Notes under the pieces: generated by a model
Database searches by the model: none
Told to the model about the DNA's origin: nothing
The model's input: only the letters and a program-made list of their open reading frames with translations
Source: Asanoa sp. WMMD1127
GTDB lineage: Bacteria > Actinomycetota > Actinomycetes > Mycobacteriales > Micromonosporaceae
Reading direction: 5' to 3'
DNA: 64,000 bases
Assembly: GCF_029626225.1 (NCBI RefSeq)
Contig: NZ_JARUBP010000001.1
Coordinates: 1,550,001 to 1,614,000 of the forward strand
Shown: positions 46,069-54,112 of the stretch, piece by piece
How the letters are laid out: each line of letters begins with the position of its first letter
How positions within the stretch are numbered: the stretch's first letter is position 1
Position numbers and translations under genes: made by a program

Positions 46069-47001
46069 ATGACGCCTCTGATCGTCGACTGCGATCCGGG
46101 TCACGACGACGCGCTCGCGCTGTTGCTGGCGGTGGGTGATCCCCGGCTGCACGTGCTGGGGGTCACCACCGTCGCGGGAAACCAGACGCTGGCCAAGACG
46201 ACCCGGAACGCGCAGAGGATCCTGGCTCTGGCCGGGGTCACCGACGTCCCGGTCGCGGCCGGCTGCGATCGGCCCCTGGTCGGCGAGCTGCACGTCGCCG
46301 AGGACATCCACGGCGCGTCCGGGCTCGACGGCCCCGACCTCGACCTGCCGGTGGCGCCGCTCGCGGACGAGCACGCCGTCGACCTGATGCGGCGGCTGAT
46401 CGTGGGCTCGGCCGAGCCGGTCACGGTGGTCGCGCTCGGGCCGTTGACGAACGTCGCGCTGCTGCTGCGCCGGCATCCCGAGGTCGCGCCGCGGGTGTCG
46501 CGGATCGTGTTCATGGGCGGGTCGACCGAACGGGGCAACACCACGCCGTACGGCGAGTTCAACATCGTCACCGACCCGGAGGCGGCCGACATCGTGCTGC
46601 GGTCGGGGTTGCCGATCACGATGATCGGGCTGAACGTCACCCATCTGGCCCGGGCCACGCCGGCGATCATCAACTCGTTCCAGGCGCTCGGGACCCGCGT
46701 GGGCGCGGTCTGCGCGGAGCTGATGACCTTCTTCGCGAGCGCCTACCAGCAGGTCTTCGGGTTCGCGGACCCACCGGTGCACGATCCGATCGCCGTGGCC
46801 GCCGTGCTGGAACCGGCGCTCCTCCGGACGGTCGCCGTTCCGGTCACCGTCGAGCTGACCGGCGCGTACACCCGTGGTGCGACCGTCGTGGATCTCCACC
46901 AGCGGTCCGGTCGCGTGCCGAACGCCGATGTCGCGGTCGGGCTGGATGTGGACGCTTTCTGGGGCCTGTTGACGGCGGCGGTTCGGCGGCTGAACGCGTA
47001 G
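46069..47001 (+). CDS. Inosine/uridine-preferring nucleoside hydrolase family protein
   Basis: 310 residues. The family's Ca2+-binding aspartate cluster is VDCDPGHDDALALLLA at the N-terminus. Other blocks are TTVAGNQTLAKTTRNA, ALGPLTNVALLLR, IVFMGGS and PVHDPIAVAAVL with the C-terminal Asp. It hydrolyses ribonucleosides to base and ribose in salvage or catabolism. A TATCGT box only ten bases before the ATG suggests a leaderless transcript. It ends in a strong bidirectional terminator. Confidence 0.92.
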   Translation: MTPLIVDCDPGHDDALALLLAVGDPRLHVLGVTTVAGNQTLAKTTRNAQRILALAGVTDVPVAAGCDRPLVGELHVAEDIHGASGLDGPDLDLPVAPLADEHAVDLMRRLIVGSAEPVTVVALGPLTNVALLLRRHPEVAPRVSRIVFMGGSTERGNTTPYGEFNIVTDPEAADIVLRSGLPITMIGLNVTHLARATPAIINSFQALGTRVGAVCAELMTFFASAYQQVFGFADPPVHDPIAVAAVLEPALLRTVAVPVTVELTGAYTRGATVVDLHQRSGRVPNADVAVGLDVDAFWGLLTAAVRRLNA

Positions 47002-47028
47002 GTGCCCCGGCCGGGCGGCCGGGGCACC
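47001..47028. terminator. Bidirectional terminator between nucleoside hydrolase and glsB
   Basis: GGTGCCCCGGCC (47001-47012) pairs perfectly with GGCCGGGGCACC (47017-47028) around GGGC, a 12-bp stem in the 40-base gap of two convergent genes. A T-rich run follows on the plus strand (GTTGTCGCTTT). Confidence 0.85.
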
Positions 47029-47041
47029 GTTGTCGCTTTGG

Positions 47042-47326
47042 TCAGCGGGTGACGCCGCGGCGGCCGCGGCCCACCAGGCCGACCGTCAGGGCCACACCGA
47101 CAGCGGCCAGGGCGATCTGCAGCAGCAGCTCGCGCCAGTCGATCCAGCCATCGGTGTCGGCGAATCCGCCGGCCCGGGCGATGGCCGAACCGATGAGAGC
47201 GGCCACGACGCCGATGACCAGCGTGAGCCACAACGGGATGTTCTGGCGGCCTGGCACAACCAGACGGCCCAGCGCGCCGATGATCAGACCGATGATCAGC
47301 GCGGTGATGATCCCACCTGCGGTCAT
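47042..47326 (-). CDS. GlsB/YeaQ/YmgE-family stress-response membrane protein
   Basis: 94 residues from ATG 47326, after TAGGAGGAACAACC. Two or three membrane helices with the family's Gly-rich pattern (GIITALIIGLIIGALGRLVVPGRQNIP, TLVIGVVAALIGSAIA) and a C-terminal helix (LLLQIALAAVGVALTVGLVG). Transglycosylase-associated small membrane proteins are induced by stress. A SigF-like promoter at 47400-47375 matches the sigma factor encoded at 35233-36036. Confidence 0.9.
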   Translation of the reverse strand: MTAGGIITALIIGLIIGALGRLVVPGRQNIPLWLTLVIGVVAALIGSAIARAGGFADTDGWIDWRELLLQIALAAVGVALTVGLVGRGRRGVTR

Positions 47327-47374
47327 GGTTGTTCCTCCTAGTCGGGGGTTCGCGTCACGTGGTGACGGCCGTAG

Positions 47375-47400
47375 ATTCCCGACGCCGGGGCGCATCAAAC
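47375..47400 (-). promoter_or_regulatory. SigB/SigF-type promoter for the GlsB gene
   Basis: Minus strand GTTT (47400-47397), 16-base spacer, GGGAAT (47380-47375). This fits the GTTT-N(14-17)-GGGWAW consensus of SigB/SigF-type sigma factors, 49 bases before the start codon. Confidence 0.6.
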
Positions 47401-47512
47401 GCGAGATCGTGGACGTCGGCCTTTCGGCGGCGTGACTCGGGGCACCTACACTGTCGGCGACCACCGGTGACCCGACCTGAGGACACCTGCCGGTGCTCTG
47501 GTGGAGGGGTGC

Positions 47513-47935
47513 ATGAGACGCGAAGCAGGACCGCTGCGGATTCTGGTCGTCGAGGACGACGACGGCGACGCCATGATGATCCGCGAGGCGCTCGAAGGGG
47601 TCACCACACCGGCGACGCTGCACCGCGTCGCCGACGGCGAACAGGCTCTGGAGTTCCTCCGCCAGCCGTCCGACGGGCGCCCCGACATGATCCTGCTGGA
47701 CCTCAACATGCCCCGGATGGACGGGCGCGAGACGCTGGTCGCCCTCAAGCGTGACCCGGACCTCAAGTCGATTCCGGTGATCATCCTGACCACCTCGGAC
47801 GACATCCGCGACGTCGCGGGCATGTACCAGGAACACGCGAACGCGTTCGTGACCAAACCGATGGACTTCGACGCCCTCGAGGCGGTCGTGCAGCAGATCC
47901 GCCGCTTCTACGAGAACGTCGCCGTCCTGCCCTGA
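47513..47935 (+). CDS. Stand-alone response regulator receiver (Rcp1-like)
   Basis: 140 residues from ATG 47513 (GTGGAGGG upstream). A single REC domain: acidic pocket VVEDDDGDA, phospho-acceptor Asp63 in ILLDLNMPRMDG, Thr in ILTTSDD and Lys in FVTKPMD. No output domain. The Rcp1-like spacing suggests partnership with a phytochrome-like or hybrid histidine kinase encoded elsewhere. Terminated by the hairpin at 47943. Confidence 0.92.
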   Translation: MRREAGPLRILVVEDDDGDAMMIREALEGVTTPATLHRVADGEQALEFLRQPSDGRPDMILLDLNMPRMDGRETLVALKRDPDLKSIPVIILTTSDDIRDVAGMYQEHANAFVTKPMDFDALEAVVQQIRRFYENVAVLP

Positions 47936-47942
47936 CGCGAAG

Positions 47943-47974
47943 GTGGCCGACCCCCTTGCCGGGGGGCCGGCCAC
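47943..47974. terminator. Terminator after the response regulator
   Basis: GTGGCCG (47943-47949) pairs with CGGCCAC (47968-47974), and inner CCCCC (47951-47955) pairs with GGGGG (47961-47965). The strong GC stem lies between two convergent genes. Confidence 0.75.
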
Positions 47975-48003
47975 TGCTATGTCGGGAGGCGTCTTGGCTT
48001 GTG

Positions 48004-48831
48004 TCACTGGAACTGGCTGAGTTGTTCGTCGATCTCGTGGTCGAAGCGGTCGAGGGTCCTGGCCAGGGTGGTGTGTTCGGCGGGGGTGCCGATGGCGGAG
48101 CGGTCGCGTATGCCCCGCCAGTAGGTGGCGAGCGCCTGGGCGGCCCACCACGGGTTCGTGCTCCAGGCCGCAGGGATGGCGAAAGGCTCGCTGGTGTCAG
48201 GCAGCTTGACGCCGTGTGGGCGCAGACCGCGGCGACTGACTGACCGGCCGCCGTACACGGGTAGGGCAAGGTTCATACGGCGGTCCGGCCAGCTCGCGTA
48301 TACCGATCTGAAGGCCGTCCATGGCGCGTGCACGCTGCCGAAGAAGCCGGCGGCGGTGACCCCGCTGGGAGTCACGATGACCAGCGGCCGCGGCGCTCCT
48401 CGCCAAAGGAAGACACTGTGGAGGGTCGCGAGGCCGATGACCAGGGCACCGACTGCCGCTATCGCCCAGTCGAGCGCGTCCAGCGCTCCCACCCGCATCC
48501 TCATGATCAGGTGGCCGGCTGGGAAGGCGCTCGCCAGGACCAGGGCGACGGCGCGAGTGGTCGCCCTGGCGGGTAGCAGGAGGAAGGCGTCCCGGTGCAC
48601 GGTGAACGATCGCGGCTGTCGGGCGCCGTCCCGCCAGCTGTAGACCGACGTCCGCCACAGCAACAGGACCCCGATGATCGACGGAACGTAGAGGCCGATG
48701 GCGACCAGGGCGTCCGCGGGTCGTGGGACGGCGACGACACCGGCGACACACGCCAATGTGGCGATGATGGTGGCACTGATGGCCAGTCGGGCGCGCCGCG
48801 CGACCCACACTGGGGACCCGTCCGAGGTCAT
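48004..48831 (-). CDS. Hypothetical membrane protein
   Basis: 275 residues from ATG 48831. Four membrane helices in two pairs (AISATIIATLACVAGVVAV, LYVPSIIGVLLLWRTSVY, ALVLASAFPAGHLIM, DWAIAAVGALVIGLATLHSVFLW) with a PH-like soluble stretch after them (PRPLVIVTPSGVTAAGFFGS, VHAPWTAFRSVYA). The C-terminus has EHTTLARTLDRFDHEIDEQL. This layout is common for actinobacterial orphan proteins; no role known. The open frame to 49011 is Arg-rich and not preferred. Confidence 0.7.
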   Translation of the reverse strand: MTSDGSPVWVARRARLAISATIIATLACVAGVVAVPRPADALVAIGLYVPSIIGVLLLWRTSVYSWRDGARQPRSFTVHRDAFLLLPARATTRAVALVLASAFPAGHLIMRMRVGALDALDWAIAAVGALVIGLATLHSVFLWRGAPRPLVIVTPSGVTAAGFFGSVHAPWTAFRSVYASWPDRRMNLALPVYGGRSVSRRGLRPHGVKLPDTSEPFAIPAAWSTNPWWAAQALATYWRGIRDRSAIGTPAEHTTLARTLDRFDHEIDEQLSQFQ

Positions 48832-48899
48832 CCGTTGATTCTCCCACAATGATGATCGCAATCGATGTTCGAAGTGAGCGCACGACGACGCGATCCGGG

Positions 48900-49091
48900 T
48901 CAGGCCTCGGAGTCGTCGTAGTCGGGGCGATCGACCTGCGGCCGCAGCTGGGCCACCACGATTGCCACGAGGAAAGCGACGCCGAGGATCAGGCACAGCC
49001 AGAGCGGCCACTGCGGGAACACCGCGGTCAGCAGGTACGGAGCCGTCAGCACGGCGAGCGCCAGGACGATGCCGGCGGTCCGGCGGAGCAT
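48900..49091 (-). CDS. Small two-helix membrane protein coupled to the M20 peptidase gene
   Basis: 63 residues. Its ATG is one base beyond the peptidase stop (TGACATG), which suggests translational coupling. Two hydrophobic segments (AGIVLALAVLTAPYLLTAVF and LWLCLILGVAFLVAIVVAQL) are separated by PQWP, with an acidic tail (DRPDYDDSEA). It is unknown but too well-shaped to be chance, and resembles small subunits placed after peptidase or transporter genes. Confidence 0.65.
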   Translation of the reverse strand: MLRRTAGIVLALAVLTAPYLLTAVFPQWPLWLCLILGVAFLVAIVVAQLRPQVDRPDYDDSEA

Positions 49092-49092
49092 G

Positions 49093-50154
49093 TCAGCCTC
49101 CGTTGCCGAGCAGACGGGCCACCAGAGCGGCGAGGAGGGCCGCGCGGTCGGGCATCGCACGCAGGTCGACCCACTCGCCGGCGGCATGTGCGTTGCCGCC
49201 GACCGGACCGAGCCCGTCGAGGGTCGGCACTCCGAGGTGGGCGGTGAGGTTGCCGTCGGAGGCGCCGCCAACGGCGACGGCGGCCGGTGCGGGCAGCCCG
49301 AGGCCTTCGGCCACCTCGACGGCCAACCGGTGCAGGGCGGCGCCGGCCGTGGAGGCGGGCATGGCCGGCCGGTGCACGCCGCCGCGTACCGCCAGGCTCG
49401 TGCCGTCGACCGCGGGCCGCAGGCGATGCACGGCCTGGTGCACCCGGGTGAGCTCGGCGTCGTCGAAGGACCGCACGTCGATCGCGACCCGGGCCGCCGC
49501 CGGGACGCTGTTCTCGCTGGTGCCGGCGGTCAGCATGGTCGGTGTCACGGTGGTCTCGCCGCGGCCGAGGCCGGTGATGGCCAGCACCTGGTGGGCCAGC
49601 TCCACACCGGCGTTGGCGCCCGCGGCCGGGGCGAGCCCGGCGTGTGCCGCCCTGCCGGTGATGGCGAGGTGATAGCGGGCAGCGCCTTTGCGAGCGACCT
49701 TGAGCGCCCCGTCGGCGCTGGGCTCGCACACCAGCGCGGCGTGCGCGGTGCGGGCGTAGTGCTCGATCAGCGTCCGCGAGGTCGGCGAGCCGATCTCCTC
49801 GTCGGCGCTGACGACGACGCTGACACCGTCGAGCGACCGCAGTGTCGCCAACGCGTGGAACAGCTGGACCAGACCCGCCTTCATGTCGAAGCAGCCAGGG
49901 CCGGTGGCCCGGTCGCCGTCGACCTGAAACGGCCAGTGGGCCAGCGTGCCCACCGGCCACACCGTGTCGTGGTGGCCGAGGAGCAGCACCCGGGTCGGGC
50001 CGTGGCTCCAGACCAGATGCGCGCCCGCCCGCTGCGGCGGGGAGCCGAGCAGGCGCGCACCGAGCTGGGCCACCACTGCGGCGCTGACGGCCGTAGCGGC
50101 CGGGTCGCTCGACGGCGACTCCGCAGACACCAGTTCGGCCAAGTCCTCGATCAT
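49093..50154 (-). CDS. M20-family metallopeptidase (carboxypeptidase G2-like)
   Basis: 353 residues from ATG 50154 (GGAGGATCG upstream). Metal-site motifs are LLLGHHDTVWPVG, GPGCFDMKAGLVQLFHAL and VVSADEEIGSPTS, with the catalytic Glu in the DEE pair; the dimerisation domain lies at about 170-270 (GRAAHAGLAPAAGANAG). Enzymes of this group remove C-terminal Glu or deacylate small amides. It is divergent from a GntR repressor and probably controlled by it; the small membrane protein downstream is co-translated. Confidence 0.9.
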   Translation of the reverse strand: MIEDLAELVSAESPSSDPAATAVSAAVVAQLGARLLGSPPQRAGAHLVWSHGPTRVLLLGHHDTVWPVGTLAHWPFQVDGDRATGPGCFDMKAGLVQLFHALATLRSLDGVSVVVSADEEIGSPTSRTLIEHYARTAHAALVCEPSADGALKVARKGAARYHLAITGRAAHAGLAPAAGANAGVELAHQVLAITGLGRGETTVTPTMLTAGTSENSVPAAARVAIDVRSFDDAELTRVHQAVHRLRPAVDGTSLAVRGGVHRPAMPASTAGAALHRLAVEVAEGLGLPAPAAVAVGGASDGNLTAHLGVPTLDGLGPVGGNAHAAGEWVDLRAMPDRAALLAALVARLLGNGG

Positions 50155-50176
50155 TCGATCCTCCGAAGGTTCATAT

Positions 50177-50244
50177 GGTCTAGACAATCAGGCTGGCACG
50201 CCGCCTCGACGCGCGTCAATAGTTCGACTACATTGACTAGACAT
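50177..50244. promoter_or_regulatory. Divergent promoter region with paired CTAGACA boxes (GntR operators)
   Basis: The core CTAGACA occurs at 50180-50186 (in TGGTCTAGACAATC) and again at 50237-50243 (in TTGACTAGACATC), 57 bases apart in the gap between the M20 peptidase and gntR genes. The first is partly palindromic about TCTAGA. GntR regulators usually bind such sites to repress themselves and the divergent gene. Confidence 0.5.
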
Positions 50245-50262
50245 CTGGTGGACGGAGGGGTC

Positions 50263-51036
50263 GTGGCGGCATACCGGGGCGAGGGTGCACCCGCCTATCA
50301 GCGCATCGCAGCCACGTACCGCGACAAGATCATGTCGGGTGAGCTGCGTCCGGGCGACCAGCTGCCGACAGAGGCCGACATCGCCGACCAGTTCCACGTC
50401 GTGCGCCAGACCGTGCGCAACGGCCTCGGCGTCCTGATCACCGACGGGTTGATCGTGGCCCGCCGGCCGCACGGCTATTTCGTGCGCGACCGCGAGCACA
50501 TGGTCTACCGGCCGCAGCAGAAGTCCCGGCCGCAGCCGGCCACGCCCGCGATGGACCGGTTCTCGCAGCAGATCCTCGCGGAGGGCCGCACACCGAGCTA
50601 CGTCATCGAGGTCACGCTGGTCCAGGCCGGCCCCGACCTCGCGGACCGGCTCCACCTCGACCAAGCCGCAACGGTCGTGGCCCGGCGCCGGATCCGCCTG
50701 ATCAACGGCGAGCCGACGAACATCAACGACTCGCACTTCCCGATCGACCTGGTCAAGGACTCGGAGATCATGTCGCCGGCGTACCTGCCGCGCGGCACCG
50801 ACCAGGTCCTGGCGGAGTTGGGTTACCGCCAGGACCACGCGATCGACGAAATCTTCGTACGAATGCCAACCCCCGACGAAACACACCGCCTGCGACTGGG
50901 CCCCGGCACTCCGGTCGCGGTCCACTACGACACGGGCTACACAGCCGCAGGCCTACCGGTCCAGTGCGCCGTCAACGTCCTGCCCGGCGACCGCCACAAA
51001 ATCGTGTTCGAACGTCACTGGCCAACCAACACCTGA
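50263..51036 (+). CDS. GntR-family transcriptional regulator (HutC type)
   Basis: 257 residues from GTG 50263, after GACGGAGGGG. The winged HTH is APAYQRIAATYRDKIMSGELRPGDQLPTEADIADQF...RQTVRNGLGVL. The C-terminal UTRA/chorismate-lyase-like effector domain (about 95-250) contains TVVARRRIRLINGEPTNI and PVAVHYDTGYTAAGLPVQ. It likely senses the substrate of the divergent M20 peptidase. The nearby repeated CTAGACA boxes fit its operators. Confidence 0.92.
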   Translation: MAAYRGEGAPAYQRIAATYRDKIMSGELRPGDQLPTEADIADQFHVVRQTVRNGLGVLITDGLIVARRPHGYFVRDREHMVYRPQQKSRPQPATPAMDRFSQQILAEGRTPSYVIEVTLVQAGPDLADRLHLDQAATVVARRRIRLINGEPTNINDSHFPIDLVKDSEIMSPAYLPRGTDQVLAELGYRQDHAIDEIFVRMPTPDETHRLRLGPGTPVAVHYDTGYTAAGLPVQCAVNVLPGDRHKIVFERHWPTNT

Positions 51037-51249
51037 CCGACTCAGCAGATCGAACGCCGACCGCGTGGCCCACTCCTGGTCGACCAGCACTATGAACTCG
51101 TCCATACGGTCATTCCAACCGTAGGGGCACCTGATCCTCTCCAGCTGCTGTTCCCCAGCTTCCACAACAAGTGCCTGGAAAGCGGTCTGGCGGCCACGCT
51201 CGCGCAGGCAAATCCGCAGTCGTCCACGATGTGGATGTCGCCGACGCAC
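51031..51249 (-). pseudogene. Possible remnant of an unidentified gene
   Basis: The minus strand reads RGRQTAFQALVVEAGEQQLE followed by a Trp/Asp-rich stretch (DRMDEFIVLVDQEW), with natural-looking composition for about 60 codons. The frame then runs into the end of gntR without a plausible stop. No family and no start. Otherwise 51037-51350 holds nothing supported. Confidence 0.25.
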
Positions 51250-51350
51250 GCGATCCGGCCGGACGACGCACGAGCATTTCAGGTGCCCTCAGGACTCTCG
51301 GACACCGGACGCAAAGGACCAACCTGTCGCCGAACGATCACCGACGAATT

Positions 51351-51426
51351 TGGTGGGCCGCCAGGGACTCGAACCCTGAACCTATGGATTAAAAGTCCAC
51401 TGCTCTGCCGGTTGAGCTAGCGGCCC
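51351..51426 (-). tRNA. tRNA-Lys (anticodon TTT)
   Basis: 76 bases including an encoded CCA. The acceptor arms GGGCCGC (51426-51420) and GCGGCCC (51361-51355) pair perfectly. The anticodon loop is CTTTTAA, within the stem GTGGA/TCCAT. The T-arm GGTTCGAGTCC is canonical. The genes to its right (51.4-56.3 kb) are largely broken. Confidence 0.97.
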
Positions 51427-51492
51427 GCGGGGCTCAGGCTACCTGACCTGCGGGAAAACGTGGAGCCAGTTCCGCTGTTCGCCATGGTTCGG

Positions 51493-51831
51493 CTACCGTG
51501 GCGAACGCTCGAGCAACTCTCGAGCACCCACGGGGTTGGCAGCTCGGCAGGTCACGCGGGCCTCGGCCTGATTCGGTGGCGTAGGCACGAGGCGTTGGCC
51601 GTTGATGTGTGCCAGGCCACGTCTGTGCGCCGGGTGGGTGCCGCGTCGGCGGCTGCCCTTGGCGCGGTACTCGTCGACGATCTCCCGCAAGATGCGTCCC
51701 CGGTCGGAGATGTCCTTGCCTTCCTTCTTCGCCCAGGCGCGGATCGCCTTGTTCTGCTCGCGGTCGGCGGCGCCGCCACCCCGGCCCACCTTGGAGCCGG
51801 CCGCCAGGTAGGGCGCGACACCGGCGGCCAT
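51493..51831 (-). pseudogene. Lsr2 C-terminal-domain fragment
   Basis: The frame starting near 51831 reads APYLAAGSKVGRGGGAADRE, then QNKAIRAWAKKEGKDISDRG, RILREIVDEYRAKG: the end of the Lsr2 dimerisation helix plus the whole DNA-binding domain, including an intact RGR motif. The N-terminal half of Lsr2 is missing; in its place is an unrelated protein fragment in another frame. The tail after RAKGS is non-homologous. It is a truncated Lsr2 paralogue and could still make a DNA-binding peptide from ATG 51831. Confidence 0.7.
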
Positions 51832-52290
51832 TGGACGCCGTCGATGCAGTACGCGACGGTGTAGTCGGCGTCGCTGTTCCTGCCCGGCGACACAATTGGC
51901 GGGAGGCCGCGCAGGATCTGCCATGAGCTCGCCCGCAGCCCGCGCAGGTTCGCGAACAGCATCCGGTAACGGTCGTGAAGGGGCTGTCCGTGGCGCCGAT
52001 CGGCCCGAGCCAGCCCTGTTGGTCACCGCGGAGGAGGGCCTGCGTCTGGCGGGTGAGCATCCCTGGCACGTCAGTGTCGATCATCGGCGGCGCATACGAC
52101 GGGACCGGCGCCACCGTCTGACGGTCCACGGGCGCATCCCACGCGAGGCCGACCAGCACCGCGACCACAATGGACCCGCCCACGCCCGCAGCCCACCAGC
52201 AACCGGAGCCCTTGTCGTCGTTGGTGGCGGATCCGTCCTCGGCGCGTCCATCAACGACTCCCTCGATCGCAGTGACGCCGTTCGATCCAC
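51832..52290 (-). pseudogene. Membrane-anchored hypothetical protein, frameshifted and truncated
   Basis: One frame gives a charged N-terminus, then the membrane helix CWWAAGVGGSIVVAVLVGLA and a Pro-rich linker to GWLGPIGATDS. The next frame continues LHDRYRMLFANLRGLRASSW and ends in YTVAYCIDGVQWPP. The join needs one extra base in the run of four at 51980-51983, so this is a single-base deletion. No start codon is evident at the 5' end, and the 3' end fuses into the Lsr2 fragment. The RYRxMFxxLRxL pattern resembles an orphan family common in Micromonosporaceae. Confidence 0.5.
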
Positions 52291-52464
52291 CACGACTGTA
52301 GACGGTGGGTCACGTACGGCGATCCGTTGCGGTTCAGGCGTCGGTGGCGATGCGGGTCGGATGGCGGCGCCCTCGCGCTGGTCGGCGCACGAGAACGCCG
52401 CCGCGGTAGGGGATACGGCATCAGAGCCGGATCAAGTGCCCTCGCCGGGCAGTCGATGGCGGGT

Positions 52465-53256
52465 TCACCAGTCTGGCTGCGGCTGCGGAACGGCGCGGCC
52501 GCCCTGATGGGGGTGCGGTATGTAGCCATCGGCCGGTTTCGGCAGCGCTTCCGCGCAGGTGGTGGAGCAGGCGTTCACCAGCAGCGGCAGCACGTCCGTG
52601 GCAACGCGCAGGGAGATCCACAGCTGCTGGAACGTGGCCGGGTCCACCTGCCCGTCGCAGACACTGCATCCGCGGATGGCCTCGACGCTCCACAGCTGCG
52701 GGTCTAGACCGTCGTGCGCTGGCTGGGCGGCCAGGGCCCCTGCTGGCTGCAGCCTCGGGAACGGCGGTCGGTACTTGAAGTTCCCGTACAAGGCGCGGGT
52801 GCTGACGGTGCTGGAGCGCAAGTTCGGGCATCGGGTCAGCTCGTACGGGAACCAGTGAAGCGAGTACGAGGTGTACGGCTCGAACACCTCGAGGCTGGTC
52901 ATCGCGCCGATCTCCGGCGGGATCCGTACCAGCGGGCTGCCGTAAAGCACGAAATGCCTGACACGGGTCAGCTTCGCGATCGTGGGTGGCAGCGTGACCA
53001 GGTCCGCCCGCTCGCTCGGCGTGAGGTCGACCAGCGGCCGAAACACGTCCCGCCCATCGGCTGCGGCCTCGTCGATCAGCTCGAGCAGCCGCCGCCACCC
53101 AGCCGAGGACGTGTCCTGGCGCTCACCGTGGAACCTGACCCGCGCATTGGGCTGGTGGAAGCATCTCTCCGCGGCTCTTACCGGACTACGCCCGGCCGCG
53201 TCAGCGGCAAAGCGGTTCGGGAGCAGCCGTGGCGTCGGATCGCGCTGGTCGTCCAT
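52465..53256 (-). CDS. Leucine-rich-repeat domain protein
   Basis: 263 residues. Central block SERADLVTLPPTIAKLTRVR, then HFVLYGSPLVRIPPEIGAMTSLEVF, is a short LRR series of the LPxxIxxLxxL type. It is followed by a conserved-looking stretch SYSLHWFPYELTRCPNLRSS and CSVCDGQVDP, a possible Cys-pair metal site. No signal peptide. Similar stand-alone LRR proteins occur in actinomycetes with unknown function. It sits inside the decayed region right of the tRNA but appears intact. Confidence 0.65.
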   Translation of the reverse strand: MDDQRDPTPRLLPNRFAADAAGRSPVRAAERCFHQPNARVRFHGERQDTSSAGWRRLLELIDEAAADGRDVFRPLVDLTPSERADLVTLPPTIAKLTRVRHFVLYGSPLVRIPPEIGAMTSLEVFEPYTSYSLHWFPYELTRCPNLRSSTVSTRALYGNFKYRPPFPRLQPAGALAAQPAHDGLDPQLWSVEAIRGCSVCDGQVDPATFQQLWISLRVATDVLPLLVNACSTTCAEALPKPADGYIPHPHQGGRAVPQPQPDW

Positions 53257-53572
53257 GGCCGCAACCTAACCAGACTCGGCACTGCCCGCAGGCGTCATCG
53301 CCGTGGCTATCATCTATCCACCCATAACGCAGTGACCGGGCTTTAGCGGCCGGTGGCAGCGCCCCGTCGGCAGCCAACCTGACCGGACCTCGCGAAATTC
53401 GACACCGGCCGCTTCCTGGCCGGGGCGAGGGCGAGGTAGCCGGCAGCGCGGGCGAATGGCCGCTCAATTACTGATAGCTGACGGCGGACCGTCTTCCGCA
53501 GCCGGGGGAACCTTTCGGCTGTCCTGTTCGTCGCCAGTATGAAGCCCGCGCGCACAGGATTGGACGGCGTCA
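53257..53572. other. Intergenic region, about 315 bases, no supported gene
   Basis: Only short frames without domains or ribosome sites occur. It should contain the promoters of the LRR gene (leftward) and the ECF sigma gene (rightward); none stands out clearly. Confidence 0.4.
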
Positions 53573-54112
53573 TTGAGCCATCGAGAGCTCATCCGAGATC
53601 TGTACGTCGCCAGCTACCAGCGGCTGGTGTTGCAGCTCTACCCAGTGACCGGCGAACTCGGCGACGCCCAGGACGTTGTGCAGGAGGCGTTCGTCAAGCT
53701 CCTCGCGTCGCCAACCCAGGCGTCCGCGCTCGACAACCCAGAGGCGTGGCTACGGACCGTGGCCGTGAACCTGGCCCGCACCCGACGACGACGTCGAAAC
53801 AGTATGCGGCGGCTGATCGGCCGAGCCGACGCCAGGACTATGGACGTGCCCGGCGCCAGCCCGGACCACGTCGCCTTGATGACAGCAATGCGCACGTTGC
53901 CCTCCGGGCAGCGCGACGCGATCGCCCTGCACTACCTCGCTGACCTACCGATCACCGAGGTCGCCGACCTGCTGAAGGTCTCGGTCGGCACGGTGAAGTC
54001 GCGGCTCTCGCGCGGCCGGACCGCACTGGCACAGCTGCTCGGAGAGACCGCCGAGGACCTCAAACCCGAACCTGTTCGCGTGAGTACATGGAGGAGCGCA
54101 GACCATGTCTGA
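53573..54112 (+). CDS. ECF-type RNA polymerase sigma factor (SigE-like, Micromonosporaceae type)
   Basis: 179 residues from TTG 53573; no ATG is in frame. Sigma-70 region 2 is YVASYQRLVLQLYPVTGELG, DAQDVVQEAFVKL, and region 4 is LPSGQRDAIALHYLADLPIT, EVADLLKVSVGTVKSRLSRG. Region 1 and region 3 are absent, as in all ECF factors. Its last eight bases overlap the start of the Asp-box membrane protein, which likely serves as its anti-sigma or target. Confidence 0.88.
   Translation: MSHRELIRDLYVASYQRLVLQLYPVTGELGDAQDVVQEAFVKLLASPTQASALDNPEAWLRTVAVNLARTRRRRRNSMRRLIGRADARTMDVPGASPDHVALMTAMRTLPSGQRDAIALHYLADLPITEVADLLKVSVGTVKSRLSRGRTALAQLLGETAEDLKPEPVRVSTWRSADHV

Noticed and set aside
51037-51350. 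Attachment-site repeat of the tRNA-Lys 3' end
   Set aside because: I scanned the flank on the 3' side of the tRNA and saw no second copy of the T-arm/acceptor sequence in the window.
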